NCBI GenBank assembly: GCA_036244855.1
Contig: BQKZ01000029.1
Location: forward strand, 198,841 to 262,840
DNA length: 64,000 nucleotides
From: Temnopleurus reevesii
Lineage: Eukaryota > Echinodermata > Echinoidea > Temnopleuroida > Temnopleuridae
Direction of reading: 5' to 3'
Part shown: piece after piece, positions 36,101 through 49,100 of the stretch
Layout of the letters: the number at the start of each line of letters is the position of its first letter
Position numbering within the stretch: position 1 is the stretch's first letter
The notes under the pieces: model-generated
Database searches by the model: none
The model's input: only the letters and a program-made list of their open reading frames with translations
What the model was told of the DNA's origin: nothing
Position numbers and translations under genes: made by a program

Positions 36101-39100
36101 AGCCATAACCCTCATAAATTCCAACATGAAACCATGAAATATAAACCTCTCAAAATATGTCTGCACAGATAGCACGAGCAAAATATCTAATTATACTACT
36201 TGATGTAAAAAGCAACAAAAGGAAACATCAGGCAAGAGCATTTTAAACAATACGAGTGGAATAAAGACAAGGACGAAATTGCTATTTACGGATACAGAAA
36301 TAGGGAGGGTGGGAAAGAGAGAAAGAGAGAGACAGAAAAAGATGATTATTGAGAGAGATAGTTGAAGTGGTGACAGAATATCTCAGCATAGATAGCACAG
36401 CAAAAAGATCTCATTTACTCATGTATAACCAAATTGACAACAGGAAAGACCAGGCAAGAGCATTCTAGACAATAAGCATGGAATAAAGACTGGAGCAAAA
36501 TGATACAGCTAAACTGACACAGAAATAGGGAAGCGGAAAAGAGAGAGAAAGAGAGAGAGAGACAGAAAAATATGATGATAATGGAGAGACAGTTTGAAGT
36601 GGTGTAATGGGATTTGTTGCGGTAATTCAAAGCAGGCCAATCAATTCATCAATTCCAATAAAGACCATTAAGCTTCATAGGATGCTACATACCAGAGACG
36701 TTACTTCCTAGAATATCCTGTTAACATGGATCTGAAGGTAGCTACCAGGAGGAATGGCCCCATGCTCCTATATATAGCACAGAATGGAATGGAAGTGTAG
36801 ATGAATCAGACATTTATCCTACCATGCCAAACTGATTTTGATTTGATAAAGATGTGCATATGAACTGGTGGGTGGATGTAATAAGCCAAGCTGTCACATT
36901 CTCTTCCACTTTGGTGCTATTCAGAGCTCTCAACGACTAGCAAACTGTCTTAATCTAATAGACGAAAGCTATATATGACCATGGGGGTGGGAGGGAGTGA
37001 GGATGGTAGGGAAAGAAGAGGAATGGGCAGCATCTATTTTGAAACGATGATCTAGAGTAGCAGAATTGGGACATAGTGAATTCAAGAGATCAGTAAGACA
37101 AATTAATGAGATATTTCAGGTCATTCCTCTCAATGGGAACAAGGTTGAATGATGTAATGCGGGTACAATGTAAATTGATATCCATCCTAACAATGCAAAC
37201 AACATTAAATTATGAAGCTCTTGTAATGCCAACGGTAGAAAGAAAATACCTGCTTATATTGATCTTATCAATAATTATACATCTGACTTTACTTTACAAT
37301 ATATTGGAGGTTATAAACAGACTGTGTGAGAATTCAGAATCGACACAAGATTCATCTACATCGCAAGTCAAAATATTTCTTTACCTGAAATAAATAAAAG
37401 CTGAGGGGATCCCAATTGAATCACTGGACCATATATTTATCTTTAGTTCTGAGATTTTGTATTGATGAAAAGTTGCAAAAAAAATCTTGCTTGCACTTAA
37501 CAACCACATAGAATTTACGTTCCAGATTCAGCACCACACTACACCTGGCTGCAGCAATCGATGGAAAAGATAGGAAAATTACAAAAGCTCAAACCAAATA
37601 GAGTTTCATGGGAACTGAACGGTAATTACAGAAGAGAAGTCAAACTGACAGAATGTCATTTAAAATGGTCTTGTGATACCAGGAAAATAGCAAAAAGAAG
37701 GACTAAGAAAGAGTATGAAAATGGGACACGACAGGAGAATATACAAATAGGTTACACTGCAGCCATGATGACTGCCTTTCATCAAAATCTAATATTGTCT
37801 TGTGCAAAAAGGGCATCAACCCTTTGTCAAATGGTGTCTGTGTACTCCAATATGTACATGTAGGTCATAGCAGAAAATTTATGCATGGTGCCTTTTTTAT
37901 TGTTTGGCTGGCAGTTCAATTTACAAAGGTGTTCAAATGATGCTATAAAATTGAATTCTAACAAGAAGATGTGGCCAAATTCAATAAAGAGGACTTTCTT
38001 TTTAAAATCTCCCCATTCAAATGCACACTACACACCTGTACGTGTCATTGTGCTGAAACATGTAGGTTTTTTTTTTGTGTTTGTAAGCAACTCTATATAT
38101 ACAAGTCAACTTTAGATCGATAATGACAGACGTTAAGTTTTAGAAGTTGAATATCTGAAGGAAGAGAAGAGCTTTAAACTGCACAGATTGTTTATTGGAG
38201 TTGGTTTCATGAATCCCACAAGCAAATTATAATTCTTGACCTAAGATATCAATTAAAGAGATATTTTTTTTTTTTTTTTTTATGAGTGAGTTATCACTAA
38301 AATATCTCTAAATTGAGGAAAATTTTTATTTTCTGTAAAATTATACTTTCTATTCATCCTTCTCAATGCATAATCATGGCATGTTTATTTATGCATATCC
38401 AATGACTAAATTTGTGTAAAGAACACAATTTTTATAAATTGTACTGATGATCTGCCAATGCAACAAATTAAAAGTATGTTACATTGTTGAATTATTTAGT
38501 TCTATCATCTTCTTTTATTGAAAGTCTTGCAATTTAGCATGAAACCTCATGCTTGTGAAAATCAACAGCACAAGAAAACAATTCTTGGAATATGACAAAT
38601 CTACAGATCAAATATCTCAAATCATAAATTGACAGATGTATACCTAATTTAAACAGACTTGTTGATGATGTTTGTAAGTAGCGGCTGTCACATCTCATAA
38701 TTCATCACTATAAGTATAAGGACAATATTTGATAACTGAATTATACATTGGAAAGGTGAGGATGTGTTAAATAAATGATGTTGAAGTATGACGTAAAGAA
38801 GCAAATCAATATTTTATTTCTAGGCTTTTAACATGCTTCCAACCTTCCTGTCTCTCCCAGATATTTTTGTTTCCCAGGAATATACATTCTTTTGAAATCT
38901 GCAACCAAGTGAAGGTCAAGACTGCATGAACAATAAAGATTAGGAAAAAAAATATTTTTTGAAGATTCTAAATTACCTCCTGAAGTAAAATGTAAAATAG
39001 GACATTGGTTTTATAAGACCAAAAACCCTTTAAATTGTTTATAGCAATAAAATCATTCTGTTGAATGGCTCTCACAGGGGGGCTGATGGGCTTTGAGCAT

Positions 39101-39619
39101 TGCCTTCTTTGTATGGGAAAGTGGAGACGTGTCTTCGTCATTCACATACTGTTTAGTGGCGGCACAGTACAATGTGGATGATATTAGAAGAAAAGATGGA
39201 ATAGAAACAGACTTTGACACTGAATTATTTAAATTAATTTAGCCATTATAGGATGGAAATATGTGTGTCACTGAAGAGAAAGACACATGGAAATGAGGTC
39301 ACTAAAATTCAAGGAAGTGATCAAAACTATATATAGCATATGATCTTGAGGGAGGGAGAGACACAAAGAGAGAGTGAGAGAGAGAGAAAGGGAGGGAGGG
39401 AGGAGGGCTAGGAAGGGTGAAGATGATGAAAAAACAAATACGGAAGCTGTGATAAAGGAAAGATGGCAAAAAAAACAGACGCTGAATAAGAGGCAGAGAG
39501 AGAGAGAAATAGAGAGATGATAGAGAGAAGAAGAAAAAAGAAGAAAAAGGAGCCAAAGGAGAAAAAAGAAGCAGAAGTAGACAGAGGAAGAAGAGAAGAA
39601 GAAGGAAGAGGAGGAGAAG

Positions 39620-39651
<32 letters not shown>

Positions 39652-40903
39652 GTAGAAGAAGAAAAAAAAATAGCAGCAGAAGGAGAAAATGAAGAAAAGG
39701 TATAAGCAGAGAAGGGGAAGAACAGAAAGAGGAGAGACAATGAAGAGGGAGAAATGTGGGGGAGGGTGGAAGAGTGAAACATAGACAGAGAGAACATGAG
39801 AGTGATACAGACAGATTTAAGATACATTGAGTGAAGAACAACAGTGGTATATAATACATGATAAAAATAGGCAAAGAGAGAGAAGGAAAAAGATGAAGCA
39901 CTGGACAGAAGAGAATTAGTAGAGTGGAAGAGGCAGAGGAATGAAGTAGAGTGACAGATAGAGGCAAAGGTTTCAATGAGAACTGAGCTGATGAGTGTGT
40001 CGAGAAACACTGCACAGGCCAGGAGAGATTTGAAGCAGGTCTCATCTAAATCTAATCTGTCTGCCTCTTGAGACAAATCTGATGAGTATGGTTTAAACGA
40101 AGACTAAAGAAGCGTATGGAATTTCAATATAATGCAGGTATACTTGGACAAGTAGGGAGGCATGTTACCCTGCACTTACCAACTCACTGAAAGTATATGC
40201 AATTCCACCATATCATAGGAGTAATGAAGATTGAAGAGTGGATTAAAAAACTTCATAACACTCAAAGCCAATCCCTGGGGAAAGTAAAATGACTATAAAT
40301 AGTTTAGCACTTTGAGAGAGGCTTGGCTTGCTGAACTGTGAATAATTTGGTTTGGACGAATGGATGTATTATTTAGGAAATAAGAATTTAACATGTACTC
40401 AATGAGAAATATGTGATTATGCCAACATAACTTGATGTATTTGATGTGAAGTGAAGCCTTATCACATACACACTTTACAATGTTGAAGTTTACTGGTATT
40501 TGATTGAAGGGCAGGAAAGGAGAAGGAGAGAGATGTAATGCCTGGCCAGATAGAGAAATATTAATACACAACTCTTTGGGGAAAAGGAAAACCATAGATT
40601 TGGTAGACACTTTTATAGGCTGTTTAAGAGCATTTGAACATAGTAGTATTAAGGAATTTACACAAATTTGAATAAATACTTTAACAAAAATGAAACCAGA
40701 TAGAAATGACTAAAATACAAGAAAAACAGGAAGAAGCAGGGGAAAATAGTAAAATGGAAAGATGAAAAATGATACATATCCTACAAATGAGTTCACGTGT
40801 AAGTAGATTAGAAACAGAGAGATAGAAGTAAACAGCAAGACACAAAATCGGTGCAAAGACAGAAAAATACTGAAAGTAAAAGACAGTTGGTGGGTGCATC
40901 ATC

Positions 40904-40948
<45 letters not shown>

Positions 40949-42801
40949 CCCGTTTACATCCCTCTCTCTATCTCTCGCATGCTCTGTCTGCCTCTCTCGC
41001 TCTCTCTCTCTCTCTCTCTCTTCCCGCCTTTCTACTTCACTCCATCTCCCGTCACATATTGATCATCTACAAACCAGTACTTCTGGATGTGAATTCTGCA
41101 ATCATCATTAACCATTAATCATATTACATTTTCATTTCATTTTCTTTCTGCCCATTAAAGGCCCTCTTCTCTTTATAGCTGATAATTGAGTGAAGATGTG
41201 GTAATCAAAAACAAGGACTTAGGAGTAATATACGTCAATTCAACCAATCCCGAATAGCAGAAGAACATTAGCTACTCTAGCTGTGAGGTCATAATGGGCA
41301 ATTGAGAAGGCATTACCAACAACTGTAATGACACATTCAGTGGGCATGAATTGGGAAAGGTGCTTGAGGGGAATTCATATCTATTAACCCAATATGTGAG
41401 ATATACCATTAGCTTAATTTCAAAACATGTCAAATGATCTGTGTGGGTTTTACTGAGTGTTAAGTGCCAATTTGTTGCCAAAGTGAGCAAAAACAGATTG
41501 ATTCTCTTCATCAATCAATTGAATTGAAAACTGAAACTCCACTACATTTAAATAAGTTTACTTAAAATTACCCCTCCAATGATGATGAAACTTGAATATC
41601 ATGTATTTTCAAACAAACAGCATTATATTTTAATTGCTTTTGACAAAATAATATGTATACCTTTCTTTAGACATAAAGGCAAACCACACAGTCACCAATT
41701 CACATGTAGCTATAAAACATAGAAAAATAACACTTATCTGATGCAGAAAAAGAAGAGAGAATCAATTCTGGCTCAAAAACATGATGCATACTCAAACACA
41801 CACATCGTTATTACATTAAAAACACGATTCTCTCTTTCCAACTACACTGTGTAAATAAAAATAAGGCAGAGAAAATCTCACACCTCTGCAATGCAAAAAA
41901 AAAAATGAAACAGTCATTGATAAATAAAACATGCATCTGCACACAGATATACCCTAGACCTGGCCAAAGTCTACAGTTATACGTGCTCACAAGAAAGCAA
42001 GGGGCACATGATGCCCATATAATTCAAATGTGCCCCCAATAACCAACATCTAATCTCAACGGGCAAACAAGGTAAAGCGATCCAGCAAGTGTCGGATACT
42101 TTTCTTCCGAGGTACTGCCAGATTACCATGCATGAAACGTTTGCAATAAAAAGCTGGATGTGTCTTCTCTAGTTTAAAATGTGATTAAGGGGGATATTTC
42201 TGGCTCCATGCTGGTTCATCTATACAGCTATCAGCTTGAAGTGATTAAGATTGTCTATACATTCCCTACAGGCTATAGGATCATCTGATCATGCAAATGT
42301 TTTGGGTAACACAATCTCTTCTTCCTCTTGCACTATTTGAGATCTTTGTCGCTTGAAGATTTTCACATTTGCTTTTAGAAACTTGTCACTTTAAGTGTTC
42401 AAAAACATACTGACAGAAGCATCAGTCCAGCTTATTCTGGATTGGAAGATCAGTGGGGACTTTGCACGTGATTATCAAAGTCTGTGTTAAAAACACTTTC
42501 AATAAGGTATTAAGACATTATTGGTTTGTTTTTCCCTTTTATAAATTGGATTAGAGTGATGCAATGATCCTTTATATTATTAGCACTATTATCATCAACA
42601 GTCATGTCGTCCTTGTCCATGAAAATGACGATGATCATCCCAATCCTTATCATCTTCTTCCTCCAACCATCTTAATTCAATGAATAATGAAATTTTAAGT
42701 AAATCACATCCTGTCCTATTCGCATCCTCATTCTTATCTATTACATTATCATTATCATCATCATCATTATCATCATAATCTACTTCCTTTTCATCATCAC
42801 T

Positions 42802-42854
<53 letters not shown>

Positions 42855-42906
42855 CCTCATCATCATCATCATCATCATCATCCTTATACTCATTCTCATC
42901 ATTATT

Positions 42907-42937
<31 letters not shown>

Positions 42938-45900
42938 CCATCATCATCATCCTCATCATCCTCATCATCATCAGTATCATCTTCATCTTCATCTTCATCT
43001 TCATCTTCATCTTCATCTGCATCTTCATCTTCATCTTCATCTTCATCTTCATCATCATCATCATCATAACCATCGTTACCCCCATCGTCATCATTATTAT
43101 CCTCCTCCTTCTCCTTCTCCTGTCCTAAATATTTTCATCATTATCATTGCATCATTCATCTTCATCATCATCATCATCATCATCATAATCATCCTCATCA
43201 CCATTACCATTATCATCATGATCATCATGATCATCATATTCGTGATCATCACTATTATCATTACTATCTTCATCATCTGCATCATCATCATCATTACCCT
43301 CATCCTCATCATTGCTTTCATCTCCTTCTCCTCTCCTAAATATCATCATCATCCTTTATATCCAATGATTATAAGAGTGGTTCTTGCCATACCTGATCCT
43401 TGTGTATCCTTGCCTGTCCTTGTCTCCTCCTCATCATTGTTATTATTTGATGGGACTTTGATGGGCGGGAGGGGTTGACTCAACGGAAGTGCCCCCTCAC
43501 TTCTCTTTCTTCCATGAGGACCAGCGCTTGATGATGACTGGGGGAGGGGAGATGTAGGGGCTGTCTTGCCTTTTTCAGCATCATCTAAAGGGATAAAAGA
43601 ATTAAAAAAAATATCATACAGGGAAAATTTTTCCTTGTATCGCATCACAATTTGCTATGCATTTTAGCATGATTGCTGTACAAAATATATTTTGGGTAGC
43701 AACTTTTTCACATACAACTGTACAGTAAATTGTGGAAAATGTTTACTCAATATCTAAAACTGCTAATCAAATTTGAAAAGTTAAATTACTCCCTGATATA
43801 TCAAACATCATCTAAGGGAATACAAAATAAAAAGAATACATGTATATCATATTCTTTGCAATTGTATTACAAAAATATACACTGAACTATTTGGCAGATG
43901 GATTCATACCAAATGTATCATGAACTTGACGATAGAATTGTTCTCAGTATACTTTAATAATCAAATAGGCTTATCGATCATCTATTTCTATGGATGCCCA
44001 CACCTTTATCCAATTAGAAGTAGAAAAATAATATTCTAAGAATAGAACTGACTCATGTATTAGATTTCACCCCATTATGTTGGAAAGAACATCATTAAAT
44101 GTTGATGGTACAATAAACAAATATTTTTTATTGCTATATTTTCTACAAAATCTAATTATAGCTGAAAGGCAATCCATGATTTTAACATAAATTATGTAAT
44201 AATGCTTCCATTAGTTGACGGTCTTCCTGGAATCATTACCCTCCCAAAGGACAACCAATTTATTGTTACTATTAGTATAGGTTTTGTTATGTAATGGTAT
44301 TGTTGACGGTGAAGATGCAAAAGGCTGCATGTTTTCAGGAATTATCCTTTTATGATAATTTCAGAGAAATTGGGCAAAATATATTCATATAGAGTCATGA
44401 CATTCAAACGGAGAGATATGAACATAAAAAAAAGCAAAATCCCGAAATATCTGCCAAAGTAAATAAAAAATAAATATACAGACTGCAGAAAGGATACAAT
44501 GTAGACATATCTGAAGCATGGCGATGCATCCTTATTGGCTTGCGTCACTTGCAATGTGTTTACCTCTGCTAAACATTGATCATTTGAAATAGTCAAATCA
44601 AATGCTGACTGACTCGTCATAAACCAAGTTCAAATAGAAGCAAGCAGGTAAATCTTTATTTTGCAAAGGTTGCTTCGTGAAATAAAAAACTAGCATTTCC
44701 AGGCATGCTTTTCAGAAGTAAGAAAAATGATGAGCGGCAATGAGGCTGAGGGCTCGCCGTTGTAGAGTGATAAAAAAGGATTTGACCACATGATACTACC
44801 TATATCATGCTACAGAATATTCAAGGTGAAATCTAATGGTAAATGAGTGTGATTTTTTTTCTTTCCTCCAACCCCAATCCACCCCCTCCTTTTCTCTCCG
44901 AATATTGTGACTCTATTTTGCAAAATGATAAAAAAGTGGAAAAGAACAACAAATATGACAGAAAATATTACAGAAATATTTCATGAGATATCCAATATAA
45001 TGCTTAAAATTTCTTTCATGTAAATTGAATATCAAAGGCCATAGGCAGGTGTGAGAAAAATTGAAATTAAATGAAATTCAAATTCATAAACTGGAACGAA
45101 ATTGCTAGCAAAACTGATGTAAATGTATAACACAATCCAAATTCAAATCTTTAATATCAGATTGACCCTCTTAATAACAACTACAGAACCATGTACATAA
45201 TTCAAAACATTCTTAGCAAAAATGACGCAATGTATATAAGATTCAAAGCAATGCACCTTATATGAATTCCTGCTTTTTTTCTTCTAAAAAAATATGCATG
45301 ATTTTGAAAGAACCAAACATTTTTGTTGATGATTAATTAAACCGGAAAAGAAAAAATATGCACCTTGTAGGAGACATTACAGATTGCATACAATTGCCAA
45401 ATATGCCAGTACAGCATAAATTTAGTCATAAATTGCCTCATTCATATTATTTGGATCTCCCAATAAAGTTAATCATTGAGTGTCAATCAACCAATAGAAT
45501 TCTCTTTAGCAAACACCTATTTCAAGGAATGCATTATTGATCCAATCCCCACTACGTATTGTCAATATGAAAGAATAAAACTAACACCTCCCCTCATCAT
45601 AGTCGTACAATTGGACAAACATGACATCCTTTTTAATATGATTAGCCAGCCCTTCAAGTGAAGAGGTACAAGGAAATGCAGGATGAATATCTCAAGGGAT
45701 TCACATGATCGCATCCTCGGGTCGAGGGAAAAGGAAAAAAGGCATGGCAAGATACAAATATGAACAATCTCAAGGCATGAACTGACAAATAGGATTGTTG
45801 GCTGAACACAAATATATTCTCCATCTCATTTGGTCCACTCTCAATTCCATTATCTGTCAACAAAGGTTTCTACAAAGGTCATGACAGTGTCTAAGAGAGA

Positions 45901-46056
45901 AAACCGGAAGAAGAGGGATGAAGGATTAAAATGAATCATGGAACTATGCATGATGTAGACTAAAACATTGTCTGGAGAAGGAGATAGACCATAGTGAGAG
46001 AAATAAAGATATTGGAAGAGAAAGATGGAGAGAGAAAGAGAGAGAGAGAGATAGAG

Positions 46057-46113
<57 letters not shown>

Positions 46114-49100
46114 GAGAGAGAGAGAGAGAGAGAGTGAAATCAAGATAGGATGTGAAAAAGTGGAAGATAAAAAGAAGGAAAGAAAAGAGGTTGGGGTGCT
46201 GATGAATGAATTAAATGGTAGGGACATTGAGTGACATATTGGGAAAAAGGGGAAAATGTGGAAGCTTGGAACTGAAAATATTATGTACTAAAATTCTAAA
46301 ATTGATATGGATTAACTTATACAACCTCAGCAAAAAACAAGAAAAAAAAGGACCAAAATGACCATAAATAATGCAGCTCTGGAATGAGTTTCAATGAAAT
46401 GACAAGATTTTTTAGTCTTGTATTAATTATAAAATTTGCTGCATCTCATTATACCAACATCAACAATATAAAAATTAGCCAGTCTCACCCTTAAATCCCC
46501 AGGCAATCTTTGATACTGAATACACCAACCTCCGAGCTCTCAATATCCGTTTCTCAATTTCTGCCTCTCGCATTTTCATAAAAAATCCAACGTGACAAAT
46601 ATTTTCCCCCCATGACGAGGGGAAAAATGAACGGTAATTCATTACTTTAATGGTTAATAGGAATGAAATCATTCATTATCGATAGACCTTCTCGGCCTTA
46701 ATGATGTCATTTTTCTATTTAGGCAATTAGTTTGTCCAGGAATGATTACCCTTACAAAGCAAGTATGCATCACTGACAAAAAAGGTTATAATCATTCATT
46801 ATAGGACACAGTGGACAAGAGTAAAGTTTAACTGATAAAATAGAGACCCCAATTACCCAATTAATATGTGTAAGCATGCATGACGATAAGGCTGTATGGA
46901 TTTGTTATTTGCCAAATTAATGAAACATAAAAGATGAAGATGAATGAGGTAAAGCAGTCTGAATATTTTAGTAGAACGAGAGTAACCTCGATATCAATAA
47001 TAATAATGATCATACATGCAATTTATATAGAGAACACATATACACTCTGCATAGTCCTTTTAGTGCTCTTGTATAAACATGATTTTAAATAATTTAATTA
47101 AAAATAAAACTTGCTTACTAGTTTAAATTCATCATGTGATTTTTAATATATTAGAGGATTTGATCTTTAACTAAAACCTGCAAAGTTTCATAAATGCAAA
47201 TAGAAATCATTGTACTCAGATGCTGCCTTTAAGGGCTGAAAATCTACACAATCATAAAATCATACAATCTCTGAAATCATCAAACTTTATCAGAATTCAA
47301 GATTATTGTATTTGTGCAGCTACAGTCAGAGAGCTGCAGAAAAGTAGAGGCATAATTTGCAGGATATCAAAACAAATAATGGCCTGGCTCCTAGGCTGTT
47401 GGGTATCATCATCATTTTTTTTTTTTTTTTACCCTATGCAGTTTCATTGCCATGAATACTCAATGTGACAATTTGAATTGATGATAAATGCTGTGTCTAA
47501 GACAAGTATAGACTGATTTTTTTAAATTAAATATTCATGTAAGATTAGATAAAGCAAGGTGGACAAAGTGGACAAACACTGATGTTAACATTCTTCAACA
47601 TTTATTGTCAGCATGATCAGCAAAAAAAAAAAAAAAACCCAAAAAACACAGCATTTAAGCCAAAAAGACTTTCTTACCCGCTTCTCTTTCCATCCCCATA
47701 CCCCCACCTTATTTAAATTGTAGTGAAATAAAATCAAATTTTTGAAATCTTTCACAAATGTGTGTCTTTTGAACTCTTTCACAAAATCAAACTCTATTTA
47801 AGGTTTCATCTTTTGAATCTCGCTACTAATCATGGGTTAACTACATATTTAATGCAAATGGTTTCATAACAAAAATGTGTCATCAAATTTCTTTCACAAA
47901 TTATCAATGAAGAATTTTTCAAACTTCCAATCACAATTTCAGCTCAGGTAAGCTTTAAAAATGATTATACCAATGGTGTCAGAGTAGCACAATCAGACTC
48001 AGACCTCGGACAAAAATATGTGTGCTTGACATTTAGCAGTGCAAAACGAGATCTTTCACAATGCCCCAAGACACAGTTTATGATTCACACTTGGGCATGG
48101 AGACTGATGATTAAAATTTCCTAATGCAACATCAATTCAAACTGAGGGACAGAGTGGACAAACGCTGATGTTAACATTCTTTATTGTTTGATCTGATTTG
48201 CTCCACAGCATTTAAAGATATTGCTTTTCCATCTGGAGGCTTTGTGAGATCTATTGAATTTATCAATATTAAAAGGACATTGCCGAAGGGGGCTGAGCCA
48301 ATGGGCAGATGAAAAAGGAGAGAGTGAGATGATGAAACGGAACGAGAGGAGTCTAATAGAAGGGGATGGGAAAGGGAAGGATTAACGGGAAGAGTGCATA
48401 AAGAGGAGGCAGTAAAAATTATGGATATTAATAAATGATATAGGTTGAATGAAAAAGAGGAGAATAGGCGAAGACAGTAAACAAAGGAAAAAAGGAAGGA
48501 TAATTGAAAAAAAAAAAAAAAAAAAGAAATATACACAAATCAAAGTGACTTTAGGAATAAAACACTAAATGGATTGATGGAAGAGAAACTGATGAACACT
48601 CTCTATAGTCATATCAAGTACCTGGTAGACATACTTTATCTAAATATAATACAATAAATTAATCTGGTCATAAATTTCTTAAGAGCGAGAATGACGCGGA
48701 AGGTTGATGATATTGATATTAACCACCCATTTAACAAACTGTGCCAGTCTTATACAAATATAGAAATACATCATATATCACAATTTGTAGGTAGACTGAT
48801 ACATAAAAGGTCATGGCTGAGGGTTCAGCATGCTTTCATGCATGGAATGCTAATGCAATTGAACTATAATAATACCTCATGTTTGGTATCAATAGGAGGC
48901 AATTAGGCAGAAGAAATGGGTAAGTGAAAGAGAATAATATTGATAATATAACTAGTGGCTACTTGTACGCACACGGGCGCACCTTTTGGTGATCATGGCG
49001 TATTAATCAGAGGAAAGAAAAATACATGCAACAGGAGATGAAAGACAGAATACAACGCAGGAGAAAAAATTTCCTAGATACAAAAATGGCATTGCAGATA

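Larger units (their letters stand above)
27182..43392 (-). other. Intron 15 (16.2 kb)
   Basis: The largest intron. It contains, in order, a poly-C run (29809-29821), a tRNA-headed SINE (32367-32625), an imperfect repeat pair near 32.7 and 33.1 kb, a second SINE (33275-33546), a decayed array (33840-35165) with a third SINE inside, a roughly 220-base tandem duplication (36166-36602), purine tracts (39340-39760), a CT tract (40905-41021) and the ATC repeat (42740-43340). Two GC-richer blocks, 28890-29450 and 31060-31430, show no frame and could be regulatory. No extra in-phase exon was found. Confidence 0.55.

Noticed and set aside
37561..37863. 100-codon plus-strand frame in intron 15
   Set aside because: Composition is Lys-rich and unremarkable, with no splice support or recognisable motif.
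39302..40076. Minus-strand frames of 247 and 222 codons
   Set aside because: They translate a purine/pyrimidine tract into Ser, Leu and Phe runs. No splice sites or conserved composition; artefact of the simple repeat.
42780..43352. Met-rich and Asp-rich frames
   Set aside because: Direct products of the ATC/GAT trinucleotide repeat.
45850..46227. 125-codon Ser/Leu-rich frame
   Set aside because: Arises from the GA microsatellite at 46021-46135.
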